Positions 26,516 through 35,236 of a stretch of DNA of 64,000 bases are shown piece by piece. The stretch's first letter is position 1; each line of letters opens with the position of its first letter. The position numbers and the translations under genes were made by a program. The stretch comes from Paenibacillus borealis (lineage in GTDB: Bacteria; Bacillota; Bacilli; Paenibacillales; Paenibacillaceae), in NCBI RefSeq assembly GCF_000758665.1, contig NZ_CP009285.1:8060001-8124000 (forward strand), read 5' to 3'. The notes under the pieces are model-generated. The model saw nothing but the letters and a program-made list of their open reading frames with translations, searched no databases and was not told where the DNA came from.

Positions 26516-27107
26516 ATACGTCTTCTAAATTAGGGCTTTGCCTGAACTCTCCAGGCTCTGTCAAAATGATCTGCATTACGCTTTCCCGGATAAGATCAAC
26601 AACGTCGGGTTGGGGCGGGGGTGACTTACGAAACTGGGCCGTCACATACAGCCAAGCGGCCGTATTGGCGGAAGCCCAGACCAGATCTGCGGCTGCTTGA
26701 GCGGACACAGCCAGTTTGCCTTCGGCGGCGACTCTCTGAACATTTTGCACTAGTGCTTGATGCGAATGTTCTGCCGCCTCGATATGAGCGCCCTCGAGCA
26801 ACCGCCCCATCATCGCCGCATAAATCCGGGGACGGGCAGCCGCGAAGCGGACATAGTCATCCCATCCTTGGCGAAGAGCCGTCTCTGGAATGGTCGACTC
26901 TACTGCGGCAATCTTGCTTTCAAACAACTGTTTGAACGCTTCCACTATAGCTGCACTCAGGAGTCCATCGGCACTGCCGAAATGGTGGTAGAGTGTAGGA
27001 GCCGTAACCTGCGCGATCGCAGTTACGGCCCGCGTCGAAAATTGGGCTCCGCCCTCCTCCTCAAGTACCTTAAGAGCAGCCGCCAATATTTTGTCATATG
27101 TGTTCAT
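26514..27107 (-). CDS. TetR-family repressor
   Basis: This is a 197-residue TetR-type repressor. The N-terminal HTH is YDKILAAALKVLEEEGGAQF and STRAVTAIAQVTAPTLYHHFGSADGLLSA. The ligand-binding helices include ALRQGWDDYVRFAAARPRIYAAMMG. Two promoters in the window share a TATAGC-N3-GCTATA operator, the SDR operon and its own, so it is autoregulated and controls the downstream redox operon. The ATG at 27107 has no ribosome site. It lies about 7 bases after the -10 hexamer, so the message is probably leaderless. Confidence 0.9.
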   Translation of the reverse strand: MNTYDKILAAALKVLEEEGGAQFSTRAVTAIAQVTAPTLYHHFGSADGLLSAAIVEAFKQLFESKIAAVESTIPETALRQGWDDYVRFAAARPRIYAAMMGRLLEGAHIEAAEHSHQALVQNVQRVAAEGKLAVSAQAAADLVWASANTAAWLYVTAQFRKSPPPQPDVVDLIRESVMQIILTEPGEFRQSPNLEDV

Positions 27108-27113
27108 ACGTCT

Positions 27114-27142
27114 ATTATAGCAGTGCTATACTCGTATGTCCA
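27114..27142 (-). promoter_or_regulatory. tetR promoter with operator O4
   Basis: On the minus strand -35 TGGACA (27137-27142) and -10 TATAAT (27114-27119) have a 17-base spacer. The palindrome TATAGCAGTGCTATA (27116-27130) overlaps the -10 and spacer. Transcription would begin at or within a base or two of the start codon. Confidence 0.8.
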
Positions 27143-27350
27143 TGACGAAGGTTGTATGCCTGAACTGTGAGATGGGCTTCAACCTCCCTCTTTCTGCTTT
27201 ACCACTAAAACCAGAAGCATAAATTCTGTACACGGAATACCCCAATCGCAGAGTCTGCCGTCCGGGCATTTATGTACGCCATAATCTGACCGCCTGCCGC
27301 TGTTGGATTCGCTCCCGCCATCATATCGCCAGAACCATCCCTTTCGCTGC

Positions 27351-29594
27351 CTACACAATCTCTTTATTAAAATGTCCTCTTGTGTCTGTTTCCTGATTAA
27401 AGACAGCATTATTCATTGAGCCATTTAATTTGCCTGACGCCATATTAATGACTTTCACAACCTGCTCTTTGGATTCAACTGTGAAGTTTAATCTGAGCGC
27501 CTCAATTCCTTGGATATCTTGTAGCTCATCCAACAGATTAAGCGTCTTCCCGTTAAGGAGAGTCGTTGTACAATCATCATGGGAAATGATAGGGAACGTT
27601 CCGTGCTCATCTTTTAACTCATAGCTCTTCGTTTTGCAAATTCTGCATTGATTCATTTTTTTCATCGGACAATATTTTGTAAACATTAAGGGAGCCCTGC
27701 CATATACAATCATTTCCAGTGCAGGATAGCCATCATTTTCTTTAACATAGGCATTCATTAAATCTTCAATTTGGCTCTTATTCAATTCATAAGATAAAGT
27801 GACTCGTTTTGCACCTAATTTATATAATTCATAGCAACTAGTGGCATTAATAACATTTAGAGAATAGTCCGTAACAAACGGATTAGTTTCTTTATAGTGA
27901 TAAATTCCGCCATATCCTCCGATTAGCAGCTGCCCTTCTTGTTCCTTATAATCATTCTGATTTCTTCTCACAACGTTTTCAAAATAGATTTCCTTAATTC
28001 CACAGCTCACGCAAGCATCGTACTGTTCCTTAGTCGTTACAGAGGCCGTAAGGTATGGTTTTACAGGGGCAAAGCTTATTTTTTCTCTTGCTTCCAAAGC
28101 CTTGGTTCTTTTCTGCTGGCTGTTAAGCTTTAAGTCATACAAGCCCAGTACAATATCTCTTCTTGCTGCATTCAACAGTTTAGCTGGAATAAATGCATTG
28201 CATTCCTCATACTCGACATGATTAAGTTCGAATATCGTATCATTTAATCTTGAGAATTGCTTGATTACCTGGTCTTTTGTTGTTGGATTATTAATGGCTT
28301 CGCCCAGTATTTCCTCGCTTTCATAGGAATAATTAAAGCCTAAGCCTTCCGCATCTATGACAAGCTTTGAATCTGGACATGCATATACTCTAATATCGAG
28401 GTTAAACCGCTTAAATTCTTTTTCCAGTGATGCTTCTAATTCTTTGTTATAGAAATAATCCTTCGTTTTATATACTACATCTCCCTTAGACATCTTTTCT
28501 TTGATTTTGATATAGCAGACATCCTCTGCTTTGTTGATTAATTCGCCATCTTTATCGTACAGTTTGGCAACCGTTAGATTAACATCTTCATTGTTGTGAC
28601 TGATTCGAATGGTATCGTTCTGATTTAAAGGACGTGTAAGGGTTATTTCATACGTGTCTTTAATAACCTTGCTGATTGTTCCAATTTCATAACCAAAGTT
28701 ATTAGGTTTTAAGATGTTTGTAATATTTCTCCTGTCTTCGTGAAACAAATACCCTTTAGTAAATGTCCGATTGAATGTTTTTTTCAGATTTTCTTTGTCT
28801 TCTTCTGTTATTTTATGATCTAAGGCCTTGCGATATTTGGATACAACATTAGCAACATACGTAGGCGCCTTCATTCGGCCTTCTATTTTTAAAGAATCGA
28901 TTTCTTTTAAATCATGGATATAATCGATGGTGTTTAAGTCCTTAGTAGATAGAATATAGCTTTTCCCTAAAGATGTATCTGTTGTCTTATCGATTAGTTC
29001 ATACTCCTTACGGCATGAACCCACACATCTTCCGCGATTTGCGCATCGATTGCCGAGCAATCCTGACATTAGACAATTTCCCGAATAAGATACACATAAA
29101 GCACCGTGAACGAAAATTTCTAAAGGGATTTCAGCTATTCTTTTGATCTCTTTTACTTTTTCAATCTTGACCTCACGGGACAGAACAACTCTTTTAGCAC
29201 CAAGTTCTTTAAATAATAAAGTTCCGTCTAAATCGTCGATTCCCATTTGAGTTGAACAATGTGCTTCCATATCAACAAAGTTTTTAACGATATAATCGAA
29301 AGCAATCAGGTCCTGGACAATAATGCCATCCACACCGATTTCATTTAATTCCTGTACCTGCACTTTCATCTCTTCAACTTCGTTTTCGAAAACGATGGTA
29401 TTCATGGCAACATAGATTTTAACGTTCCTCAGGTGCGCATACGTAACAGCCTCTTTTAACGTTTCTAAATCAAAATTAGATGAGTATGCACGTGCACCAA
29501 ACTTTTGCATTCCTAAGTATATTGCATCACAACCATTAGAAATTGCAGCTTTTAAAGCTTCCATATTTCCTGCTGGAGCTAATAATTCAGTCAT
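27351..29594 (-). CDS. U32-family peptidase / RlhA-like hydroxylation protein
   Basis: This 747-residue protein belongs to the U32 family with a DUF3656-type extension. The N-terminal TIM-barrel part is TELLAPAGNMEALKAAISNGCDAIYLGMQKFGARAY. The U32 signature region is PLEIFVHGALCVSYSGNCLMSG and NRGRCVGSCRKEYEL, with conserved Cys residues that bind an iron-sulfur cluster in characterised relatives. A second Cys group sits near the C-terminus (YCPMKKMNQCRICKTKSY). Relatives act in prephenate-dependent RNA hydroxylation (TrhP, RlhA) rather than as true proteases. The gene is clearly more A+T-rich than the TetR operon beside it, so it may have been acquired separately. Its product is full length. 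Confidence 0.88.
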   Translation of the reverse strand: MTELLAPAGNMEALKAAISNGCDAIYLGMQKFGARAYSSNFDLETLKEAVTYAHLRNVKIYVAMNTIVFENEVEEMKVQVQELNEIGVDGIIVQDLIAFDYIVKNFVDMEAHCSTQMGIDDLDGTLLFKELGAKRVVLSREVKIEKVKEIKRIAEIPLEIFVHGALCVSYSGNCLMSGLLGNRCANRGRCVGSCRKEYELIDKTTDTSLGKSYILSTKDLNTIDYIHDLKEIDSLKIEGRMKAPTYVANVVSKYRKALDHKITEEDKENLKKTFNRTFTKGYLFHEDRRNITNILKPNNFGYEIGTISKVIKDTYEITLTRPLNQNDTIRISHNNEDVNLTVAKLYDKDGELINKAEDVCYIKIKEKMSKGDVVYKTKDYFYNKELEASLEKEFKRFNLDIRVYACPDSKLVIDAEGLGFNYSYESEEILGEAINNPTTKDQVIKQFSRLNDTIFELNHVEYEECNAFIPAKLLNAARRDIVLGLYDLKLNSQQKRTKALEAREKISFAPVKPYLTASVTTKEQYDACVSCGIKEIYFENVVRRNQNDYKEQEGQLLIGGYGGIYHYKETNPFVTDYSLNVINATSCYELYKLGAKRVTLSYELNKSQIEDLMNAYVKENDGYPALEMIVYGRAPLMFTKYCPMKKMNQCRICKTKSYELKDEHGTFPIISHDDCTTTLLNGKTLNLLDELQDIQGIEALRLNFTVESKEQVVKVINMASGKLNGSMNNAVFNQETDTRGHFNKEIV

Positions 29595-29727
29595 TTTTTC
29601 CTCCTATGACCCATAAATTGTACGCTAGTTAAAGCGATATTTCTTTTTTAAAGATTTTTTTGTTACGCCTCAAACTTCAGACTATTTCCATTAATCATAA
29701 AATAAGAACTATACTTAAGCTGCAGCA

Positions 29728-29756
29728 AAACGCACAAGCCACTGGCTTGTGCGTTT
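29728..29756 (-). terminator. terminator after XRE gene
   Basis: A perfect 10-bp stem, CGCACAAGCC/GGCTTGTGCG, with a 3-base loop has T-tracts on both strands. It serves the minus-strand TPR/XRE pair. Confidence 0.85.
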
Positions 29757-29792
29757 GTTTTAAATGACCTCATTTGCTCTGAGGGACGTATC

Positions 29793-30125
29793 TCATAATA
29801 ATTCTTTAAGTACATTTTTCGCGACGCGTATCTTCTCATCATTAGCGTCACGAAGCATACCTACAATATCCTGAATATCGCTCTCAGCTGAGGTAACCAT
29901 AAACTCTTCATTCTGATACGCAAACAGCTGAACTAAATTAACTTCAAGCGATTCCGCTATCTTATGTAAATTCAATAAAGAAACGTTCTTCTCACCACGC
30001 TCAATCTGCCCTATGTATGAAAAATGAAATCCGCCTTTCTCCCCAAGCGCCTCCTGAGACAAGCCCCGCTCTTTCCGAAGAGCACGAATCCGGGTTCCTA
30101 CGAGCTTCAGTATTTCCTTATCCAT
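29793..30125 (-). CDS. XRE-family HTH regulator
   Basis: This 110-residue regulator has an N-terminal lambda-repressor-like HTH (VGTRIRALRKERGLSQEALG and FHFSYIGQIERGEKNVSLLNLHKIAESLEV). A short helical tail (DIQDIVGMLRDANDEKIRVAK) follows. It is coupled to the upstream TPR-like gene. The ribosome site AAGGGG overlaps that gene's end. A GTG at 30137 is too close to the site, so translation begins at GTG 30128 or ATG 30125. The tight pairing suggests that the upstream protein controls this DNA-binding subunit. Confidence 0.85.
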   Translation of the reverse strand: MDKEILKLVGTRIRALRKERGLSQEALGEKGGFHFSYIGQIERGEKNVSLLNLHKIAESLEVNLVQLFAYQNEEFMVTSAESDIQDIVGMLRDANDEKIRVAKNVLKELL

Positions 30126-30133
30126 CACGGTGT

Positions 30134-30931
30134 TCACCCCTTAATTAACGCCTGAACCTCGTTCACCTGCTCCACCGTTGCCCAATCGCGCAACGATTCA
30201 AAGAGCGCCAGACTTCTAGTAGAATGACTGTCGTTCCCCGACCGATAGGCCAGCCTCACTGCTTGCAGTATCTGCTCCAGTGCTTCCACCATTCTTCCCG
30301 CCCTCTTATAGTACAGCGCCAATTGATAACTGAAGCGATAAAAGTGTACTAGATTGCCCTCATCCTCATATGTGCAGAATTCAGCCGTATGCTCCGCGAA
30401 CATTATCAGCAACTCGTCCACATCCAGCCCATACCGCAGCGCAGCCTGCAGAATCACATCCAATCCGGGCAGTACTTCTTCTGGATTCTCTCGCAGAAAG
30501 GCAGTATAAGAATTCAGAACCCCCACCCGGCCAGACAGAAGCTCGAGTGCATATCTGTTTGCTTGTGCCAGAAATCTGAATTCCTCTACAACTTCCAGCC
30601 CGTCCTCACCTAGATCCTCCAACCATCCCAACTCGGCATACTTATCTATGTATGCCCGTGCTTCCTCATAGTTCTCTTTTGTTTGATAAGCCATCCCCCG
30701 AGTCAGATAACTGAATCCGTAATAATAGACCAGTGGATGCTCTAGCCCAATTGTCAAAATCGGTGAAGATTTAGCCTTCCGATACTGCTGTTCCTGATAC
30801 AAGTACTGCACACATTCATACAGAATCTCCGATGTCTCAATGACTTTGTCCCACTTCTCCAAGCGGCAAGCCATCTCTATCATCTCCACAATAACATCAA
30901 GGTTGAGTGATTTTAGAAAGGATGGGCGCAC
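30134..30931 (-). CDS. TPR-like helical regulatory protein
   Basis: This 265-residue all-alpha protein is made of tetratricopeptide-like hairpins (IEMACRLEKWDKVIETSEIL, YLTRGMAYQTKENYEEARAYIDKYAELGWL, YRFSYQLALYYKRAGRMVEALEQILQAVRLA). The same architecture is fused to an XRE HTH in many Bacillota regulators of the Rap/PlcR type. Here the two halves are separate overlapping genes. The start is GTG at 30931 with AAAGGAGG 8 bases upstream. No precursor peptide gene could be identified next to it, so peptide sensing is only a possibility. Confidence 0.72.
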   Translation of the reverse strand: MRPSFLKSLNLDVIVEMIEMACRLEKWDKVIETSEILYECVQYLYQEQQYRKAKSSPILTIGLEHPLVYYYGFSYLTRGMAYQTKENYEEARAYIDKYAELGWLEDLGEDGLEVVEEFRFLAQANRYALELLSGRVGVLNSYTAFLRENPEEVLPGLDVILQAALRYGLDVDELLIMFAEHTAEFCTYEDEGNLVHFYRFSYQLALYYKRAGRMVEALEQILQAVRLAYRSGNDSHSTRSLALFESLRDWATVEQVNEVQALIKG

Positions 30932-31105
30932 GGGTAGGGCCTCCTTTAGACTGTAAGAATATTTTTAATTAGATGAAGGTACATTATCTGTGCGGCATGT
31001 TTTGGGCTGAGCAACTTTGAATCATAGAGAAACTACAGGGAAGTGCAGAAGAGGCCCGAAATATGTATATATTTTACTTTTTGTTGAATACTTTATCTGT
31101 CACGA

Positions 31106-31128
31106 CCATTATATCAGATTGATAATGG
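31106..31128. promoter_or_regulatory. candidate operator upstream of xre
   Basis: CCATTAT and ATAATGG form an inverted repeat with a 9-base spacer, 22 bases before the TTG start of the xre gene and in the divergent control region shared with the TPR gene. Confidence 0.4.
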
Positions 31129-31149
31129 ACTTAAAAGGGGTTATTTTCC

Positions 31150-31407
31150 TTGAGCGATCCGTCCAACATCATTAAGCAGATAATCGGAAAAACCGTTAAA
31201 GCTATACGTATCAAACAAGGTCTAAGCCAAGAAGATCTGGCCCATGAATGCAATGTCGACCGATCCTATATTTCCATGATTGAGGTTGGCAGAAATGAGC
31301 CCTCCGTCACGAAAATATTTGATCTCTGTAAGGGACTGAAAATCAAACCATCTGATTTTTTCAAGCTGATTGAGATAGAGTATGAGAAAGTGCAAGAGAA
31401 CGAGTGA
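31150..31407 (+). CDS. XRE-family HTH regulator
   Basis: This 85-residue single-domain regulator has a complete Cro/cI HTH (IGKTVKAIRIKQGLSQEDLA, CNVDRSYISMIEVGRNEPSV, TKIFDLCKGLKIKPSDFF). The start is TTG, 9 bases after AAAGGGG. It is the intact relative of the fragment at 9012-9140. It is the last chromosomal gene before the rlmH-type att repeat at 31583. Confidence 0.85.
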   Translation: MSDPSNIIKQIIGKTVKAIRIKQGLSQEDLAHECNVDRSYISMIEVGRNEPSVTKIFDLCKGLKIKPSDFFKLIEIEYEKVQENE

Positions 31408-31415
31408 ACGTAAAT

Positions 31416-31456
31416 AAGAGCGGGGCATAAAGCTGTTAGCTTATGTTCCGCTCTTA
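31416..31456 (+). terminator. xre terminator
   Basis: AAGAGCGG/CCGCTCTT with G-T-extended stem is nearly identical to 9149-9189. Confidence 0.75.
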
Positions 31457-31582
31457 TTGTTATTAAGGGAATTAAAGAGGCTTCATAGACATTGGCGTCC
31501 TACTTGTTTTAACGGTAAATACACATCGTTCCTGCCAGAGTGTGACATACCCTGCCCTTGTAGTGATGATGTGGATACAGGA

Positions 31583-31636
31583 TCCTGCAGGTTTTTCTTC
31601 AAAAACTTCCCCCTACTTGTGATAAGGTTCACCGCG
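31583..31636 (-). repeat. distal att-like copy of the rlmH 3' end
   Basis: Bases 31613-31636 on the minus strand encode RGEPYHK and a stop, preceded by an in-frame stop, so only the last codons of rlmH are copied. Together with the bases beyond the stop, 48 bases match 42109-42157 with four mismatches and one indel. Weaker similarity continues to about 31510. This is the expected distal attachment site. Confidence 0.8.
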
Positions 31637-31712
31637 CTAACTGAAGCGGCAAGTTTTCAATTGCACCAAAAAAGCTCACCACAAAATGAATCAAATTTAC
31701 GGCTTTAAAACA

Positions 31713-31740
31713 AAGCCCTGTCCACATACCGGAAGGGCTT
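31713..31740 (-). terminator. terminator of the zinc-ribbon gene
   Basis: AAGCCCT pairs with AGGGCTT around a 14-base loop. TTTGTTTT follows on the minus strand. Confidence 0.6.
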
Positions 31741-31837
31741 CATGTAACCTAATTATGGTTTAATAACTTCATATAGTACTGCGTGGTGCTCGAATTGTAT
31801 AGGGAAGGATCTATTGCTAAATGAATCATAGTGTATA

Positions 31838-32977
31838 TCAATCCTCTAAATCACTTGGAGTTTCTAGAAAAAGGTCCATGTTCGGACATAATTCAAAACC
31901 ATCTCTCCCTATTCCTAATATGCGATCAAATGTTACCTGTGATATCGCCGTTTGGGGTAAATCATAGTTACGTTTGAATGAATTTATTGTCCAGTTAGAC
32001 GTAACCGAACGTTCACCCATTCTTTGCAAACTTGAAATGACAATATTTGCAGCATGTTGTTTGGTGATTTTGTTTTCCTGGTAATAACGCGTCGCATCCC
32101 CAACAGCACGATAAATCAAACTTTGAACTTGTCCGGTTGAGAAATGGTTTAACAAATCATCCAACACCGCCGTTGTCTTCTCTCCAATAGTAAAAGGAAA
32201 CCCTACTTTCTCTAGACGATATAATAAATATTGCTTAATTTCTTCAAGCGAAATCTCCCTCCAGATTGCATAACAAAACTCGGGATCTTGTTTGAAATAT
32301 GAAGGGGTAGGATTTATCAGTGATTCAATTGCAGCATCAACATTCACGTAATAATAAACCTTATAAACATAATAAACGTTAGGAAAATCAGAATCGTCCT
32401 TAAATGCTGAAATGGGTGACTGCGGATGGACACAAATGATGTTTTTATTTGCTAAGCTACGCACTATTTCTTTGGTTAAATCCAGTGTTGGAGATAATTG
32501 ATCCATATAAGAATCCACAGGAAGTATTATTGATAAATTTTCATCAACTCCAACACGAAGTAGCGCGGCTAAGTATACTTGATCGCGGAGAGATATTTCC
32601 CCAAGTAACTTAGGCTTCTGTCGGTCAAATTTATAGTATTGATTTATCTTGTCTCGTTTTTCTTGCTCTTGTTGAAGTTTGGTCAGCGATCTCCTTTTCA
32701 CACAGTTGTTACAATTGCAATCAACGTTATCTTGATGTCCGCAATTCGGACATTTTGAAGCTGTTTTTAGATATGAAGACCTAGATTTCCATAGAGTTAT
32801 AAGTGGGACTTGGCAATAAAAACAAATTGTCTTTTCTTGCTGTGGTGGAAATAATTTATATAGCTCATTAGGTCTAGCATTAATTTCATATTCATTGATT
32901 AACAATGTAGTCTTTTCGCCTTCATAATAACGAGTAATTAATCGTTGAATTTGTTTTTCGTTTAAATGTGAGAGCAT
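31838..32977 (-). CDS. unknown island protein with zinc-ribbon cysteines
   Basis: I do not recognise this 379-residue protein as a named family. The N-terminus (LNEKQIQRLITRYYEGEKTT to LLINEYEI) looks like a small HTH. Seven cysteines follow in zinc-ribbon-like spacing: C52-x2-C55, C76-x2-C79, then C87-x-C89-x2-C92. A charged helix (LTKLQQEQEKRDKINQYYKF) leads into a 260-residue mixed domain without obvious catalytic motifs. AAGGAG lies 9 bases before the ATG. It is the outermost gene of the rlmH island and is divergent from the HicB-XRE gene. A DNA-binding role is plausible from the HTH and ribbon. Whether it is a defence gene is unknown. Confidence 0.7.
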   Translation of the reverse strand: MLSHLNEKQIQRLITRYYEGEKTTLLINEYEINARPNELYKLFPPQQEKTICFYCQVPLITLWKSRSSYLKTASKCPNCGHQDNVDCNCNNCVKRRSLTKLQQEQEKRDKINQYYKFDRQKPKLLGEISLRDQVYLAALLRVGVDENLSIILPVDSYMDQLSPTLDLTKEIVRSLANKNIICVHPQSPISAFKDDSDFPNVYYVYKVYYYVNVDAAIESLINPTPSYFKQDPEFCYAIWREISLEEIKQYLLYRLEKVGFPFTIGEKTTAVLDDLLNHFSTGQVQSLIYRAVGDATRYYQENKITKQHAANIVISSLQRMGERSVTSNWTINSFKRNYDLPQTAISQVTFDRILGIGRDGFELCPNMDLFLETPSDLED

Positions 32978-33374
32978 GTAGGGTCGCTCCTTAAGACTTT
33001 TATATTAAATGTACCCCTCATCAACGAATTTCGTCAATAAATTACAATGCTTTACTTTTGTAGTGGAAATTTTCACAATATACACTAAGTCGATTGAAGA
33101 TTCGAAAATAAAGAAAAATATTACTCAAGCAACCGTCACTTCAGCCCTGTTATCTTCCCAATTCGCATCACACTCGTGAATTGACCATTTGTTTATGAAT
33201 CTCAGTGAAATATGGATAGCTAAACTCTAAATGCATAACCCTAATTTAATTACTTCTCAACTAGTTCCCTCTGTGCGTCACCACCCTCACCATTCTAACG
33301 TACACCGCGACTAGTTGTAGAATCCGTGCATAAACCTCTCCCAAACTTTCCAAGAAAACTTCCCATTAAATTAA

Positions 33375-33442
33375 ATGCGCATTATTTATGCGCTTTTTAT
33401 CGTTTAATAATATTGACACGCACTTTTTATGCGCATTATAAT
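33375..33442 (+). promoter_or_regulatory. promoter of the HicB-XRE gene with ATGCGC operators
   Basis: TTGACA (33413-33418), 18 bases, TATAAT (33437-33442). The spacer ends in the palindrome ATGCGCAT (33429-33436). Upstream, GCGCAT-TATTT-ATGCGC (33377-33393) is an inverted repeat of the same half-site. This implies autoregulation by the HTH/HicB protein. The remainder of 32978-33370 shows no gene, and no hicA-like frame was found. Confidence 0.7.
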
Positions 33443-33479
33443 ATTAATAATAAATTATATCTAAAAGGAAAGTGATTCT

Positions 33480-35216
33480 ATGAAAAAGCAAAATATTTGT
33501 ACGTTCTGGGGTATTGTCAGAATGAATTCCGTTATTTTTCCTGACATTCCTAACTGTGAAATCAGCTTCCCTGACGAGGGGGATCTAACTCCAGTTGTTC
33601 AACAAGCTTTATCAGAAAGATTGCTCGAACTTGAATTAAATGGAGAACAAATACCACCAGCAACAGATGTTAAAGTGTTGCTAGATCAATATCCGGGCTC
33701 ATCCCTGGTATCTTTCACTGTTTATTTAGCTACTCTGCGGGATGCAAAAGAACATAAGTCGATCCGGAAAAATGTTACCATAGACAAATGGTTGGCTGAT
33801 GCTGCTGACGAACAAGGAATAAACTTTTCGCAAGTACTTCAGGAAGGAATTCGTCGTGTACTTGGCTTAGAGGAGTCTCAGCCTTTTAAAGTATTAGACC
33901 TCGGGACTATGCGTAGGAAAACTGGTAAAACAGTAAACGAGGTTTCGCTCGAAACAAGAATTCCCGTTCGACAACTAGAAGGACTAGAAGATGGACGCCG
34001 TCGAATAAACGAAAAGGAAATTACGCTGATTGCAAAGGCATTTGGTTGCTCGGAGAGTGAATTGATCGGCGCTCCATCTCCCTATCATCCTCTTGATGTG
34101 GAGTCGATGACGGATGCAATTCGAAAATACGGTTCTTTTGACGGGGCTTACGGGAGTTCGAATTTCCGACTGGAGGTCTTTATCTCTTTAATGAATGACA
34201 TTTGGAAATGGTTCTGCCAAAGCGAAGAAGGAAAGCATTACTTAGGACATGGGAAATCACTAGATCCACAAGAGTATGTCACTCGTTTTAAAAAACACAT
34301 GCTTCGTTCGATCATGTATGATATTAGACATGGTGCCTGGTATAATACGAATAATTTCCCCTTTACTATTTTTGGTTTCAATTCCCCTTCCACTTGTTGG
34401 GTAGAACTGTACGATCAGGACGAGGTAACAGATGATCTGTTTACGGTTGTACTTGAGAACGTATCCGGCACTAGCGTTACAAATGCTTGTGAGTATTACA
34501 TTCCAGCTATCGTAAAGCAAATTTTGGAGCATAAACAAATTAGCATATTGGAACAGGATAAGAGAAAAAGCGGGTTTAAATATCCAAATATCAGGTTTTT
34601 AGAACGAATTTGGAATTTTGGGAAAGAGGAGTATACTCATATACGCATTCGGAAGGACGGAAGTCCAGAATGGTCTTCAGGTTCACTACCACTAGCTGAG
34701 ATTAGAGATCGTGAAGAGTCGCGGTCTTATCGGCGAATTATAAGGGCACAGGACCTTCCTAAGCCATTTATTAAGGGCAAGGGTGATGATCGCTGTCAAA
34801 ATGATAAAACTGGAAGTTGTTCTGTTGTTGATAATGTCGTTCCAGACTATTTAAACGGATGCAAAAAATGCAGAGATATTGCCCGTACCTGGAAGGCGCG
34901 GGAATGGTTACTAACCAAATTATCGGATAACGAAATAAGGAAGATGGTGCCTCACAATTTTGCAAAAGAGTACCCAGATCTGTATCGATATATAAAACAA
35001 AATTTTGCTGAAGATAGCGAGGAACAGGCAGAGGGTTTAGTTTATTGGATTCAAGAATATGGAGCCTACCGATCACGCCAAGCTTCCCCTATTCATGTTT
35101 CCGAGGAAGGTTATCAAGATGGACGACATCGAACAAAAATTGCTCAAATTTTGGATATGACTATACCCGTTATCTGGCATACCACTGATCGAATGAATTT
35201 AGAATTGATTGAGTAG
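33480..35216 (+). CDS. HicB-like + XRE HTH + large C-terminal region with ParB-like tail
   Basis: This 578-residue fusion has four parts. Residues about 15-130 form a HicB-type antitoxin domain (FPDIPNCEISFPDEGDLTPV, then KSIRKNVTIDKWLADAADEQ, GINFSQVLQEGIRRVLGL, the HicB C-terminal half). Residues about 138-196 are a Cro/cI-like HTH (LGTMRRKTGKTVNEVSLETR, IPVRQLEGLEDG, EITLIAKAFG). A 330-residue region of unknown fold includes a four-Cys segment (CQNDKTGSC, CKKCRDI). The end has a ParB/sulfiredoxin-like motif (ASPIHVSEEGYQDGRHRTKI and AQILDMTIPVIW). AAAGGAAAG lies 7 bases upstream. HicB normally neutralises the HicA mRNA toxin, but no hicA is present. The C-terminal part may be the effector that the N-terminal half silences. 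That is inference. Confidence 0.72.
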   Translation: MKKQNICTFWGIVRMNSVIFPDIPNCEISFPDEGDLTPVVQQALSERLLELELNGEQIPPATDVKVLLDQYPGSSLVSFTVYLATLRDAKEHKSIRKNVTIDKWLADAADEQGINFSQVLQEGIRRVLGLEESQPFKVLDLGTMRRKTGKTVNEVSLETRIPVRQLEGLEDGRRRINEKEITLIAKAFGCSESELIGAPSPYHPLDVESMTDAIRKYGSFDGAYGSSNFRLEVFISLMNDIWKWFCQSEEGKHYLGHGKSLDPQEYVTRFKKHMLRSIMYDIRHGAWYNTNNFPFTIFGFNSPSTCWVELYDQDEVTDDLFTVVLENVSGTSVTNACEYYIPAIVKQILEHKQISILEQDKRKSGFKYPNIRFLERIWNFGKEEYTHIRIRKDGSPEWSSGSLPLAEIRDREESRSYRRIIRAQDLPKPFIKGKGDDRCQNDKTGSCSVVDNVVPDYLNGCKKCRDIARTWKAREWLLTKLSDNEIRKMVPHNFAKEYPDLYRYIKQNFAEDSEEQAEGLVYWIQEYGAYRSRQASPIHVSEEGYQDGRHRTKIAQILDMTIPVIWHTTDRMNLELIE

Positions 35217-35236
35217 ATTTATCACAGGCAAGTCAT

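Noticed and set aside
27179..27409. 76-codon minus-strand frame overlapping the end of the U32 gene
   Set aside because: No ribosome site, out of frame with U32, and no recognisable sequence. The 27131-27350 gap may contain decayed DNA but nothing definable.
33000..33480. A hicA toxin gene next to the HicB-like domain
   Set aside because: No short basic frame with the HicA His motif was found on either strand upstream or downstream.
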